Shown here: in pieces, positions 12,271 through 23,693 of the stretch
Position numbering within the stretch: position 1 is the stretch's first letter
Layout: every line of letters starts with the position of its first letter
Source: Mauremys mutica
Taxonomy: Eukaryota; Chordata; Testudines; Geoemydidae
DNA length: 64,000 nt
Direction: 5' to 3'
NCBI RefSeq assembly: GCF_020497125.1
Contig: NC_059074.1
Span: 192,009,415 to 192,073,414, forward strand
Translations under genes and position numbers: made by a program
The notes under the pieces: generated by a model
Databases searched by the model: none
The model's input: only the letters and a program-made list of their open reading frames with translations
Told to the model about the DNA's origin: nothing

Positions 12271-12849
12271 TAGCAATACTCATGGCTGGACAAGCCTTTT
12301 GCTATTGTAAAAGTCTATGCAGGGCAAAGGGAAGTAGAGGACAAAAAGCAACTCTATGGGGCAATTTTTAAGGCACTATAAGGCAGGTGGCACTGGGGAT
12401 AAAGGAACACGTGGAACTCCAGATCCTGCTGGGCAAAAAGAGGAAGAGGGAGGCCAAAGGAACCACTCTGCAGAGCTAATAAGAGCTTCTCAGGACATTC
12501 ATAACAGGTGCATTCCAATGTTTTGCACAGCTTATACACTTTGCAGGACTGAACAAGCCTTGGAGAGACCTTGAAGTCCTCCTTGACTCAGTACTGCAGA
12601 AGAGATAAGGAGAGCGGGGATGGTGTAGAGTTTCTAAGTTCTGCATTGCAAGTATGAAAAGACTTGTGCAGTAACTGTGGTTCTTCGAGATGTGTGTCCC
12701 TATGGGAGCTTCACTTTAGGTGACTACTGAGCAGTTCCCTCTGAAGTGGAGGGGGCTTCCAAGTAGAGCAGAGCATGGAAAAATGTACACCAAAAGTACA
12801 GCGAACACAATACTGGAAGCAGTCATAAGTTATTGCACAGTATTCCGCA

Positions 12850-13740
12850 AATGTATGAATATATGCCCACGTAGAAGCTTTATATAGTTCAGTAACGGGC
12901 AGGTTTTTGAGAAATGCCGTAGAGGTGGAAATAGACTTTGTAGAGTGAGTTCATATGTCCGAAGGTGCTTGAATTAATCCAGTCAGAGATGCACCTGGAA
13001 AGCCTTTGATTAGAGATAGCAGACCCTTTTGATATATCTGTGAGTGAGAAACAATTAGGGAATCTTTCTGAAGGGTTTAGTCCTAACCAGATAGAAGGCT
13101 AGGGCTCTCTTGACATTAAGGGTGTGCAACAGTCCCTCTTGTTTATCTAAGTGAGGCTTATAGAGGAAGACTGGCAGGTGAATGGGATGGTTAATATGGA
13201 ACTCAGAGACTTTAGGTAAAAATTTGGGGCATGATCACAACATGATCTTGTCCTTTAAAAATACTGTAAAAAGGGGGGCTTGATGACATGATGGCTGTCA
13301 GGAATGCAGTTTTCATTGATAAATGGAGGAGTGATGGTTCAAATGGTGGTCTTGTAAGGCATTTAAGAACCAGACTAATGTCCCAAACCGGAGCAGGATT
13401 TTTGACTGGTGGAAAGAGATTTCTGAACCCCCGGAGGGACTTCACTGTTGTTGGGTGCGCAAAAACGGAACAAACCTCTATTTAAGAATGGAAAGCAATG
13501 ATGGCTGCCAGATGGACTCTAATGGAGCTCAGCAATAGCCCCAAACTTTTTAGTGTTGGGATATAGTCCAGTATAGCTGGCAGCAATGAGGTCATCAATG
13601 GAATATGTTTGAGGTCACACCAATAGACAAATCTTGTCCATTTTTGAAAGTATGTGTAGCGGGTAGACTGTTTTCTGCTGGGTAATAGTACTTTTTTACC
13701 TCCTTTGATCAAGTTGTCTCTAATCCCGAGAACCATCTAT
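12850..13740 (-). pseudogene. Tyrosine recombinase of the DIRS-like element, broken
   Basis: The frame at 13482-13736 holds the N-terminal SAM-like part of a YR-retrotransposon recombinase (KQSTRYTYFQKWTRFVYWC ... LLLSSIRVHLAAIIAFHS). A shifted frame at 13212-13445 continues with FPPVKNPAPVWDISLVLKC and LSMKTAFLTAI, matching the following helices of vertebrate DIRS enzymes. Beyond 13200 further pieces follow in other frames. Such enzymes integrate circular cDNA without target duplication. The frameshifts make this copy non-functional, and the Arg-His-Arg-Tyr catalytic set cannot be confirmed from the broken frames. Confidence 0.78.
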
Positions 13741-14137
13741 CAACCATGTTTTGAGACAAAGCACTCAAGGAGATTGGGGTGAAGGATCTTGATGAGGAGT
13801 GGCCTGGAGAGTGATCGGTGAGCAAATGGTCAGCTGTAACAGGTAAGTAAACTATGTTTGTCTGGGACAGGTCAGGACTATTAGGATAACTCTGGGTTTG
13901 TTCTTTTTTATTTTGAGTAGAACTTTGGCTATTTGAGGAATTGGTGGGAATGCATACAGTAGATCCGACAACGAATGAAGGTGAAAGGCATATCCCCAGG
14001 ATCAGTGACCCAGACTGCCTCTGGAGCAGGGCACAGCTCTTGTTTAGCGAATATAGAATATGTGGTGGGTATCCAATGGCCATTATTTTTGTTACCAGAA
14101 TGAACCTGGAACATATCCCCTTTCCTCTGTGCTGCAT
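13709..14137 (-). pseudogene. Polyprotein remnant upstream of the recombinase
   Basis: A 142-codon Ser/Thr/Pro-rich frame ends LSQNMVDRWFSGLETT. This is the linker that normally precedes the recombinase N-terminus in DIRS-like ORFs, and it overlaps the recombinase frame at 13709-13736. It is part of the same decayed element. No catalytic motif is seen. Confidence 0.5.
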
Positions 14138-14239
14138 GGGAACTGTTTTGTAGCACCCACATGTAGGAGAGAGTCTATTTCTTGACGAAGCAAGTTCTTG
14201 TGAGGGATGGAATATGTAGAGATATTAAAGAAGGTACTA

Positions 14240-15190
14240 ACAGTGATTCCCCCAAGTGACAGTGACCCCCCAGTTTCACCAAGTACAAAAATCTTTTAGT
14301 TCTTCTGTTAAAACTTGTAAGCTCCTGTCGGTAGAAACCATTGATCATATCTGTCCTGTGAAAGAAACTCTATTACTATGTAAAACTTACAAACAAGTTA
14401 ATTGACTTTGTTCTTAAAGTGAACACTGTGAGCCTTAAGCTGTAATTGATACAATGTAAACAAACGCCATAAGCTGTTAAGTGACTTTCACTTCATTGTA
14501 AATTAGCACACACTCCGAAAGTGGTGGAGACGGTAAATTAAAATATGGTTAAGATATGGAATGTATGTTGATGAATGCTTGATGTACATGAATGGTTTGA
14601 GAGGTGCCAGCCTAGAAAGGGAGTATCCATCGGCCGAAGAATGTGTCAAGTGGACCACCAGACAACCCCCGGAGGGTAAACTGGGATCCACCCCAACACC
14701 TGGAAGGATGAGAAACACAAACTTTGGATAGTGTGGAGCCACCAGGAATGTGCCATCTGCTGATTGAGTCAGCAACAGCAGGATGAAACAGCTCCCATAG
14801 ACTAACATAGGAATTAATTCCTATAAGTATGGACTCTAAAGACTGAGGACTTTGAGTCTCTGGTTCTGCTGCCAACCTCCAGGAGCATCAGGTGCATCTG
14901 ACACAGACTCGGCTCCATCCTCATGACCAAGATAACTGGCCAGTAACTTGGCATGAGCAACTTCTAGGCTGGTAACTATAACACATATACAGAACCTGAA
15001 TGAATGATTGTGTGAATGAATATATATATATATATGTGTGTGTATAAGGGATAAGTAGTGATAGGAACAAGTAGTCAAACAACGTTGTTTACTTTTATCT
15101 TTTGCTTTATTATTATATTTGCAATAAATGTGGCATCTTTGCCTTATCCGTCTTAATAAGATCCTGCTGGTTTTTATTATATTGGTATAA
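14240..15190 (+). mobile_element. Probable LTR-like insertion in the DIRS-like element
   Basis: This block interrupts the region between the RT start (about 15200-15288) and the recombinase linker. Near its right end it has a polyadenylation signal (aataaa at 15123), a run of U5-like sequence, and an end reading ttggtataaca, as retroviral or ERV-type LTRs do. A TA/TG microsatellite lies at 15017-15044. The left boundary and target duplication were not resolved. Confidence 0.4.
15017..15044. repeat. (TA)n(TG)n microsatellite
   Basis: The run tatatatatatatat is followed by gtgtgtgtat inside the LTR-like block. Confidence 0.9.
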
Positions 15191-16888
15191 CAAAAAGAGG
15201 TGTTGGTTGATGGAAGAGTAAAAAAGTGGATGATGTACCCTGTGGAGATGACCTCCAAAACCCACTTATCTGTAGTGATAGACTCCAAGCCTGCCTGAAG
15301 TGGTAAAGGCAGGTGCCAGAGGGAGGAAGGCAGGTAAATTGGTACAGCTGGTAAGGACGAGGATGTTAATTCAGATGCTGGACCAGTCCATCAAAATTAC
15401 TGTTTGGAGATGAAAGGGTGAGAAGTCAAAGCTGAGCAGTGGATGGTTTCCTTCTCTGGAATTTCTCTCTTTTCTGATGTAGTTCATACCACTTCTGGGA
15501 GGTTGGGAACTGGGCAGTATGGGATCTCTCAGCTGTCTGGGACTTGCTAAACATTCTTTTGTAGGCAGGTGTAGAAATCCCAAGAGAATGCAAAGTAGCC
15601 CTGGAGTTCTTTTACGTGCACAGAGAATCATCTGTGCTATCTGCAGAAAGTTTAGACCCAACAAAAGGGAGGACTTCCACTGTATTAAGGACCTCTTTAG
15701 GAAATCTGGAGAGCTGGAGCCAGGAAGCCCTTCTCAGAACTGCCACTGCAGAAATCAAACACGTGGCAGTATCAACAGCATCAAGAGAGCTGCTTGTGGT
15801 GATGTTCTGTCAAGCAGGTGGCCTTACCCAATAATTGCCTGGAATTGCTCTCCATGCTCCGCCAGTAGGTGGTCAACAAAAGAGTTGAATTTGGTGTAAT
15901 TTATATGATTATATTTCACCACTAATGCCTTGTAGTTCACGATTCTAAATTGTCAGAAGTCTGACAAATAAGCTTTTCTACCAAGTAGGTCTAGACGCTT
16001 ATGATCTTTGTCATGGGGCATGGATTTAGCATGATGCTGCCTTCCACATTTGTTAACTACATTAATCACCAAAGAATTAGAAAAGCGATGAGAAAATAAA
16101 AACTCAGTCCTTTGCTGGAATGTAGTATTTCTTATCCACTCTTTTGTGTGTAGGTGGGACTGAAGCTCAGATGTGTTGAACGATCTTTGCAGGGTCCAGA
16201 AGGGCCTCATTGACAGTTAAGGCTATGCAGGCAGGTGAAGCTTTATGGAGGATGTCAAGCAGCTTATGAAGAGGTTCTTTAACTTCCTCGAGAGGTATCT
16301 TCAGGGAGAGTCATCAATTCCCTTGACCAGATCCTGAAACTGCTCAAAATCATCTACCAAGGATGGAGGCGGAGGCAAAACTGCTTCATCCGGAGATGTT
16401 GGCTGGGGGAGAGACCTCTTCATGGGCTCTAACTTACAGCTTCTCAGAGATTTCTTCTTGAGAATCAGGACTCCTAGACAGGGCAGGCAATGAAGGCTGC
16501 CTCTCTCTCCGATGGGTGATGCCTGAAGTCCTAGTAAATTGCTGGCAATAGGCCACCTAAGGATCCCTGTATAGCCAAGGTGGTGGTATAGGAGGGGGCA
16601 CCCATGGGTGTTCAAACAAGCAAGATGGCAGCTGCAACCTTGGGCCACGAGTGGTCATAGGCTCAGAGACTTCTGGAAAGGGGTCTCTATAAGGATGAGG
16701 AGGAGAGCCCTGGACCAATATTTGGGAAACTGGGGCAAGGTCTTCATCAGAATCCTCTTCCTTAAACTCACTATAGAATGATGGAGCACCTAGAGAAATG
16801 AGGTTAAACTATTGGTATTAGGTGAATTTCCAGTGATCTTGGTACTGAAAATATGCTGGAGCCGAAAAGCAGAGATTCTAGCATCTCA
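15188..16888 (-). pseudogene. Gag-like region and RT start of the DIRS-like element, part left of Harbinger
   Basis: Broken minus-strand frames carry recognisable turtle DIRS gag pieces: DDFEQFQDLVKGIDDSP (16301-16648), HKRLDLLGRKAYLSDF (15953-16210) and the C-terminal block at 15371-15664. The RT lead-in TTDKWVLEVISTGYIIHF follows at 15188-15288. The same order is found in the second copy at 35525-36780. Frames are interrupted by stops and shifts. The region continues on the other side of the Harbinger insertion. Confidence 0.7.
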
Positions 16889-17278
16889 GGCCTGGTCTAC
16901 ACTAGGACTTTAAATCGAATTTAGCAGCGTTAATTCGAATTAACCGCTCAACTGTCCACACCAGGAAGCCGTTTAATTCGACCTAGAGGGCTCTTTAGTT
17001 CGAATTCGGTACTCCACCCCGACGAGGGGAGTAACGCTAAATTCGACATGGCTATCTCGAATTAGGCTATGTGTGGATGCAAATCGAACTTAGTAGCTCC
17101 GGGAGCTATCCCACAGTGCACCACTCTGTTGACGCTCTGGACAGCAGTCCAAGGTTGGATTCTCTGACCAGCCACACAGGAAACGACCCGGGAAAATTTG
17201 AATTCCTTTTCCTGTCTGGGCACTTTGAATCTGATGTCCTGGTTGGACATCGGGGCGAGCTCAGCAGCACCTGCAACG

Positions 17279-17855
17279 ATGCAGAGCTCTCCAGCAGAGG
17301 AGTCCATGCAATCCCAGAATAGAAAGAGGTCCCCAGCATGGACAGACCGGGAAGTCCTGGATCTGATCGCTGTGTGGGGCGATGAGTCTGTGCTTTCGGA
17401 GCTGCGCTCCAACAAACGGAATGCAAAGACCTACGAGAAGGTCTCCAAAGCCATGGCACTCAGAGGATACAGCCAGGATACAACGCAGTGCCACGTGAAA
17501 ATCAAGGACCTGAGACAAGGCTACCAAAAAGTCAGAGCGGCAAACAGACGCTCCGGAGCCCAGCCCCAGACATGCCGCTTCTACGAGGCACTGCATGCCA
17601 TTCTAGGTGGGTCTGCCACCACTGCCCCACCAGTGACCGTGGACTCTGAGGATGGCATAGTGTCGACGGGCAGTTCCTCGGCGATGTTCGCCGATGGGGA
17701 AGATGAGGAAGGGTTTGTGGAGGACGACGCAGGCGACAGCGCTTACAATACCGCTTTCCCCGACAGCCAGGATCTCTTCATCACCCTCACAGAGATCCCC
17801 TACCAACCCTCCCCGGCCGTTAACCCGGACTCAGAATCAGGGGAAGGATCAGTCG
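17279..17855 (+). CDS. Harbinger Myb/SANT-like DNA-binding protein, exon 1
   Basis: Harbinger transposition needs a Myb-like partner that carries the transposase to the nucleus and binds the termini. From the ATG at 17279 (MQSSPAEESMQSQNRKR) a trihelix-type Myb/SANT domain follows at about residues 18-105. Its conserved tryptophans and Arg/Lys are present (AWTDREVLDLIAVWGD, SKAMALRGY, KIKDLRQGYQKVR), followed by FYEALHAILGG. An acidic tail (ADGEDEEGFVEDD) precedes the donor TCG|gtaagt at 17855. An upstream in-frame ATG at 17198 exists but lies in a non-conserved leader. The exon ends with one base of a split codon. Confidence 0.85.
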
Positions 17856-18710
17856 GTAAGTGCTATAAACATGGAAACATTTATTTTTTAAAAAACAGGA
17901 ATAAAAAATGTATAAAAACTATATAAAAACTTTTCCCTATAAAACTATATAAAAAGAAGGTCCACACATATAGGGATGGAACAGAAATCCTCCTGGGACA
18001 CTTCCACGAAGCTCTCGTAGAGCAGCTCGAAAAGTCTCCGCAGGAGGTTCCTGGGGAGAGGTGCCTTATTTGGTGCTCCGTGGAAGCACACTCTTCCGCG
18101 CCAGGCCATCCTAATGTACAGCGGAATCATTGCCTCCACCAGCATGGCAGCATACGGTCCTGGTCTGTGCAGGGATTCTCGCAGCATCCTCTCTCTCTCT
18201 CCGAGTGACCCACCTCAGGGTAATCTCGTTCGGCGACTGCTGCATCTAATTAGGGCAATTAGTGTACTGTTACTATTGTGAATGCTTGACTTTTACTTTG
18301 CATAGCAATGACCTTCGTTTAACAGCCACGTGTTGGAGGCCGCAGAAGAAAAGCATACAGTGATCTTTCCCGGGCACAGCCGCGAGGGGCTGGAACAGGG
18401 TCAGACTTTATGCTTTCCAGATTGCCTTCAGCGGGAGGGCACAGCTATCCATTAACTGTTAAGCAGCCTATAGTGTAGTGCTTACCAGGCCTGGCTGCTA
18501 CACGGATTCAGCTGTACCGCCCCGCTTGTCCGATCTCCTGTGCACGACCGCAGCCAATGAAAGCGTATTCCGAAATCTCGAACTTGTCCTGAGAGCTCGT
18601 GAGACTAGGTGCCCTGTATGGTCTTGTTCACAGAAACTGACTAGACTGTGTTCAGTGTTCGCAAACATGTATCTTTTCAAGGAAATCACTTCCTTTTTCC
18701 CATCACACAG

Positions 18711-19180
18711 CTGCGGCTCTTTCACGAACTGCCCCGGCTTCCCCCTTACAGAGGCTGGCGCAGATTAGGCGGCGAAAGAAAAAGACTAGGGACGACATGT
18801 TCTCGGAACTGATGGCCTGCTCCAGAGCCGAGGCGACTGAGCAGAGACAGTGGAGGGAGACCCTATGTCAGCACCAGCGCTCACACAGCGAACGGGAGGA
18901 CAGGTGGCGGCAGGAAGACCAGCAGGCGTCTCAAACGCTGCTTGGGCTAATGAGGGAGCAAACGGACACGCTCCGGCGCCTTGTAGATGTTCTGCAGGAC
19001 CGCAGGCAGGAGGAGAGAGCCCCCCTGAACTGTATCTGCAACCGCCCTCCCCCGCCACAAAGTCCTGTCCCCCCCTCACCCAAAATCACAAGAAGGAGGG
19101 GCGCTAGGGGCCGTGAAAACTGTCACTCCACCCCAGCAGAGCGCTCATGTACCAAACAGCTCTCATGCCATAAATTTTGA
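18711..19180 (+). CDS. Harbinger Myb/SANT-like protein, exon 2
   Basis: The acceptor tttttcccatcacacag at 18710 is preceded by a good pyrimidine tract. It restores the frame exactly with exon 1 across an 855-nt intron, giving a predicted 348-residue protein. The exon encodes an Ala/Pro-rich joint, a basic block (RLAQIRRRKKKTRDD), then an acidic, Gln-rich coiled-coil-like helix (SELMACSRAEATEQRQW ... LRREQTDTL-like). A Pro-rich and Arg/Gly-rich tail (ITRRRGARGR) follows. The alternative acceptor at 18751 shifts into a stop after a few codons and was rejected. Confidence 0.75.
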
Positions 19181-20039
19181 GAAGTGCTTCCCTTCCTGGA
19201 TCACCCAGTCCCAAATCCAAGTTTCATCCCCCCACTGTGTAGTTGAGTATTAAGAGTAGTTTGTTGTTATTCACTGTTTCCGTCATGTTTTCCTTGTCAG
19301 AAGACTTTGTGTGAAGGGGGGGGGAGGGGTTTTTTAATTGCACAGGACAGCCTCCATTACCAGGGTACAGACTTGGGGGCAGGATCAACAGCAGGACACA
19401 CACAGACTGCAGTCACTAGGCACCAGGGTCAGTCTGTGAGGTGTATGCTGCCCCGGGTCAGTCTGTGAGGTGTATGCTGCCCCAGGGTCCTAGCGCCTGC
19501 CATCCACAAATGGCAAGGCAGGCTGCCCTTACCATGCCCTTCCACCCTAGCCACGAGCCTCTCCGATGCCCTGAGGCCCAGCAAGAGCCCTCATCCACGG
19601 ACACATACTCACCCTTCCCACACACCCCTCACCCCTTCCTACGCCCCAACCCCCAGCCCAGAGCCTGCATCCAAACTCCGCCCCAAAGACGGCACGCCTC
19701 ACCCCTTCCTGCAAACCCACCCCTTCCTGCACTCCCACCTGCAACCGTCCTCCCCCCAGAGACTGCTGTAGGAGCAGGAGCCTGTCATTCCTCTAGTGTA
19801 GAAGCGGTCTGTACATCAGTGCACACCGTACCCACCACAGTCTGCGTCCATGTTTCAACCCTAGAACAGGAATTCATAATTAAAGAAAACTTTGTTAATA
19901 ATCAGTGTTCCATTAAATTTATTTTAAAACGTGTGTTGGAAGGGGGGAAACCTGGAGAACGGGGTATGTAACCGCAGATCGAAGTCAACAGTCACTGAAA
20001 CAGGCTCAGGTTCAGCTTCTCTGTAAATCAAGTGGACAG

Positions 20040-21323
20040 TCATAGGTTACCCTGCTCTCCGAGGAACCTTGCTTTCAAAGCCTCCCGGATGCACAGCGCT
20101 TCCCGCTGGGATCTTCTATCGGCACGGCTGTCTGGCTGAGTGTAATCAGCAGCCAGGCGATTTGCCTCAACCTCCCATCCCGCCATAAAGGTCTCCCCCT
20201 TGCTCTCACAGAGACTGTGGAGCACACAGCAAGCAGCAATAACAACGGGGATATTTTTTTCGCTGAGGTCTGAGCGAGTCAGTAAGCTCCGCCATCTCCC
20301 CTTGAGACGTCCGAAAGCACACTCCACCACCATTCTGCACTTGCTCAGCCGGTAGTTGAAGAGTTCCTTCTCACTGTCCAAGGCGCCTGTATAGGGCTTC
20401 ATGAGCCAGGGCATTAGCGGGTAGGCTGGGTCCCCGAGGATCACTGTAGGCATTTGCACATCCCCAACCGTTATTTTGTGGTCCGGGAAGAAAATACCTG
20501 CCTGGAGGCGTTTAAAGAGACCAGAGTTCCTGAACACATGTGCGTCATGAACCTTGCCCGGCCACCCGACGTAGATGTTGGTAAAACGTCCCCTATGGTC
20601 CACCAGTGCTTGCAGCACCATAGAAAAGTAGCCCTTTCGGTTAATGTACTGGCTGGCCTGGTGGGCTGGTCCCAGGATAGGGATGTGAGTCCCATCTATA
20701 GCCCCACCGCAGTTTGGGAATCCCATCGTGGCGAAGCCATCTCTGACGACCTGGACGTTTCCTAGAGTCACTACCTTTGAGAGCAGTTGCTCAACGATTG
20801 CGTGGGCTACTTGAATCACAGCAAGCCCTACGGTAGATTTGCCCACGCCAAAGTGGTTCGCTACTGACCGGTAGCTGTCTGGAGTTGCAAGTTTCCAGAG
20901 GGCTATGGCCACTCGCTTCTGCACAGTCAGGGCTGCTCGCATCCGGGTGTCCTGGCGCTTCAGGGCAGGGGACAGCAAGTCACAGAGTTCAAGGAAAGTG
21001 CCCTTACGCATCCTGAAGTTTCGCAGCCACTGTGATTCATCCCAGACCTGCAGCACTATGCGGTCCCACCAGTCCATGCTTGTTTCCTGGGCCCAGAATC
21101 GCCGTTCCACACCATGAACTTGACCCATTGCCACCATGATCTCCACTGCACGGCGTACCCTGCTTTGTGAGAGGTCTGCGCCACTCTGTGACTTCCTGTC
21201 CTCACCGCGCTGCCGGAGCCTCCTCGCCCGATTTCTCAGCAGCTGACTGTGGAAGAGGTGGACGATAAGGTGCGAGGAGTTGACAACGGCCATAAGTGCA
21301 GCGATGATCGCAGCGGGCTCCAT
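20040..21323 (-). CDS. Harbinger (HARBI1-like) DDE transposase, intact
   Basis: The ORF has 427 residues from the ATG at 21323 (MEPAAIIAALMAVV); the frame upstream lacks ATG. A helix-turn-helix (YRSVANHFGVGKSTVGLAV, about 151-169) precedes a DDE_Tnp_4 nuclease fold. Candidate catalytic residues are Asp210 (GGAIDGTHI), Asp260 (GWPGKVHDAHVF) and Glu334 (MVVECAFGRLKGRW). Length and motif order fit PIF/Harbinger and the domesticated vertebrate HARBI1 protein. The enzyme would cut at the element's ends with its Myb partner. There is no internal stop or frameshift. I cannot tell whether it is transcribed. Confidence 0.93.
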   Translation of the reverse strand: MEPAAIIAALMAVVNSSHLIVHLFHSQLLRNRARRLRQRGEDRKSQSGADLSQSRVRRAVEIMVAMGQVHGVERRFWAQETSMDWWDRIVLQVWDESQWLRNFRMRKGTFLELCDLLSPALKRQDTRMRAALTVQKRVAIALWKLATPDSYRSVANHFGVGKSTVGLAVIQVAHAIVEQLLSKVVTLGNVQVVRDGFATMGFPNCGGAIDGTHIPILGPAHQASQYINRKGYFSMVLQALVDHRGRFTNIYVGWPGKVHDAHVFRNSGLFKRLQAGIFFPDHKITVGDVQMPTVILGDPAYPLMPWLMKPYTGALDSEKELFNYRLSKCRMVVECAFGRLKGRWRSLLTRSDLSEKNIPVVIAACCVLHSLCESKGETFMAGWEVEANRLAADYTQPDSRADRRSQREALCIREALKARFLGEQGNL

Positions 21324-21704
21324 GCTCGCAGTGCTGTGGCGTCCGAGCTGTAACCGACCAGAGAAGGGCGCGAACAGATTTCCCGCCAGCGCTTTCAAGG
21401 AGAGAGGGCGGGAGTGACGTTTGAATGATGACAGTTACCCAAAACCACCCTCGACACATTTTTTCCCCCAGCAGGCATTGGGGGCTCTACCCAGCATTCC
21501 AATGGGCAGCGGGGACTGCGGGAACTGTGGGATAGCTTCCCACAGTGCACCGCTTCCAAAGTCGACGCTGGCCCCGTTACTGTGGACTCAGACAGTCGAA
21601 TTAGTGTATTTAGTGTGGATACACAAATTCGACTTCATAAGGTCGATTCCACAAATTCGAATTAAGTAGATTCGAAATAGTCTTGTAGTGTAGACGTACC
21701 CTCA

Positions 21705-22450
21705 GATACAGCCAGGTCCCAGGGAAAACAAAAACTTCTGCTGTACTGAGTCCGTGGTCTGCACTGAGGTAATAGTGGCCAAAGGAGCTGAAAGTACAGT
21801 GAGTCTCGGTCACTCCAAGGGAAGTGCAGTAGGAGCCTGAGCAGGCTTCTTCAGTACCGAGGCAGCAGAGGAAGAACTCTTCTTGCCACCTTGGTCTGCT
21901 GACAGTACTGATGATCTTTCCAAGCCTGAGGTTTTGCTGGTTTTTGGTCTAGCAGTGCCCTCGATACCTGAGGAACCAGCAGCCTCATGGGTACTGGACT
22001 GGAGATCAGATGTGTCTTCAGCCACTTCAGTACTAATGACAATGGCTTTTTTGAGGTAGATTCCTGACCTGGAGAACTCTGAGCATGGTCTTTGGAAGAT
22101 TTATGAGAGGAACCTTGGGTCTTCCTCTTCGATGTCCTCGAGGAGTGTGGCTCAGAGATAGTGGAGGCAGCAGACTTGCTTGGAGACCACTGGGGAGAGA
22201 AGACCCTTGGCTTCGGTCAAAAGCCGGGCACAGAGAGCTCTCCATCATGTGGAGAGGAAGTTTGATCTCCCTGTTATTTCTGGCTCTAGATTTTAATGCC
22301 AGACAGAACAACGTGCAATTCCCCAAGACAACAGATGCACCAGGAGTGCCTGTTGGTTACCAGGACTGCTTCTTGGCATGACAGATCAACGTTTGAAACT
22401 GGGAGTACTGGGCATATGGTAACCTCCCAGTGAACAAGAACTATCTACTA
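21705..22450 (-). pseudogene. Gag-like region of the DIRS-like element, part right of Harbinger
   Basis: The minus-strand frames (21810-22025 STHEAAGSSGIEGTARPK ... and 22033-22326) give a Ser/Lys-rich, low-complexity gag-like peptide. The sequence runs up to the Harbinger right end and resumes beyond its left end. This shows the transposon split one continuous coding region. Confidence 0.6.
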
Positions 22451-22484
22451 AGTAATATCTATATGATATATATGAAAATAAATA

Positions 22485-23362
22485 CAGTAACTCCTCACTT
22501 AGTCATTCCAGTTAATGTTGTTTCATTGTTACGTTGCTGATCAATTACAGAACATGCTCATTTAAAGTTACGCAATGCTCCCTTATAATGTCGTTTAGCA
22601 GCCGCCTGCTTGCAGGAAGAGCAGCCCATTGCAGCTAGCTGGTGAGGGCTTGGACCCAGGGTGGACCGGCAACCCGCCTATCAGCTCCCCATTCCCCTAA
22701 GTTCTCTGTGCGGCAGCCGCCCAGCAGGCTATCAATTGCCAGCAGTTCAGCTGTCCCTCCCCCCACTGCCATGTGCTGCTCCTGCCCTCTGCCTTGGAGC
22801 TGCTCCCCGGAACTTCCTGCTTGCTGTGTGGGGGAGGGAAGAGGGGAGCTAATGTCAGGTGTCCCCTTTCCCCCCGCTTACCCCATCATCCATAGAGCGG
22901 GGGGACACATGACAGGGCTCAGAATGGAGGAAGCTTCCTGGCAGCAGCTGCCATCTCAGCTTGCTGATCTACTTAATAAGGCAGTATACTTAGAGTGGGG
23001 TCAGCGTACTTAAAGGGAAAATCGCATCTCTCTCACACATACAGGTTGTGTCTCTGTTTGCCATGCTGTCTCCCCACCCTCCATCAGTGTTGCCTTGTAG
23101 AGTGTGAGGCTACATTAACGAGTTAACCCTGGATGGCTTGGCCAATTGCTAGTTCATCATTTAGCAGTAAGGCATTTCCTGGGAAATATCCCACCCTCTG
23201 ACTCCACCACCTCAACCAAGCTTCACAATCAAAAAATTTCCCTGGAACCTAAGCCCCTCATTTACATTAATTCTTATGGGGAAACTGGATTAGCTTAACA
23301 TCGCTTTGCTTAAAGTCGTATTTTTCAGGAACATAACTACAACGTTAAGCAAGGAGTTACTG
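22485..23362. mobile_element. Tigger-like (TcMar) non-autonomous element
   Basis: The inverted ends are cagtaactcctcacttag and, from the right, cagtaactccttgcttaacg, flanked by TA on both sides (22483-22484 and 23363-23364). The interior holds no transposase. It inserted in the 5' leader of the DIRS-like element. Confidence 0.8.
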
Positions 23363-23693
23363 TAAATAATTATTTTTAAACTAGAAAGCCAAAGCTACTA
23401 CTACTTACTAACTAATTACACTGATACTATGAACTAGAATAAAAACTGGGACACAGCTGAGGTAACCTCAATGTGAACAACTGCTACAGATCCTTCTCGG
23501 GCTGAGGCGGTTGGAAAGCAACTGAAGGCAGTTCACCTGCGCAGGGCTATATAACAATGGCACGTGCACTAAGCTGACTACCACGCATGTGCAGGCCGAA
23601 CAAACAGGGCTATGAGAAATCTCTGGCAGGGTGCATAAGCGCACCTAGAGTGGAGTACCCACAGGGACATTACTTGAAGAAGAATTAACTGTT

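Larger units (their letters stand above)
16889..21701. mobile_element. PIF/Harbinger DNA transposon, apparently complete
   Basis: The element starts ggcctggtctacactagg and ends with the inverted counterpart tagtgtagacgtaccc. It is flanked by the 3-bp duplication TCA (16886-16888 and 21702-21704), as expected for the superfamily. It carries the two proteins Harbinger elements need, transcribed convergently: a two-exon Myb/SANT-like protein (17279-19180, plus) and a DDE transposase (20040-21323, minus). Both are open. The terminal 100 bp are rich in short ttcgaatt/aattcgaa palindromes. It sits in the gag region of an older DIRS-like element, so it is younger than that host. Confidence 0.93.
12671..23693 (-). 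mobile_element. DIRS-like retrotransposon with nested insertions
   Basis: The left end (12671-12722, plus: ggttcttcgagatgtgtgtc ... ttcactttaggtg) and right end (23642-23693, minus: attcttcttcaagtaatgtc ... ctccactctaggtg) are inverted repeats of about 50 bp. Between them, reading leftward on the minus strand, lie a gag-like region (22050 to 15370, interrupted by Harbinger), the start of a reverse transcriptase region (DKWVLEVISTGYIIHF near 15260) and a tyrosine recombinase (13740 to about 12850). Much of the RT is missing and frames are broken, so it is inactive. Insertions inside are Harbinger 16889-21701, a Tigger-like element 22485-23362 and probably an LTR near 14240-15190. Confidence 0.82.
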
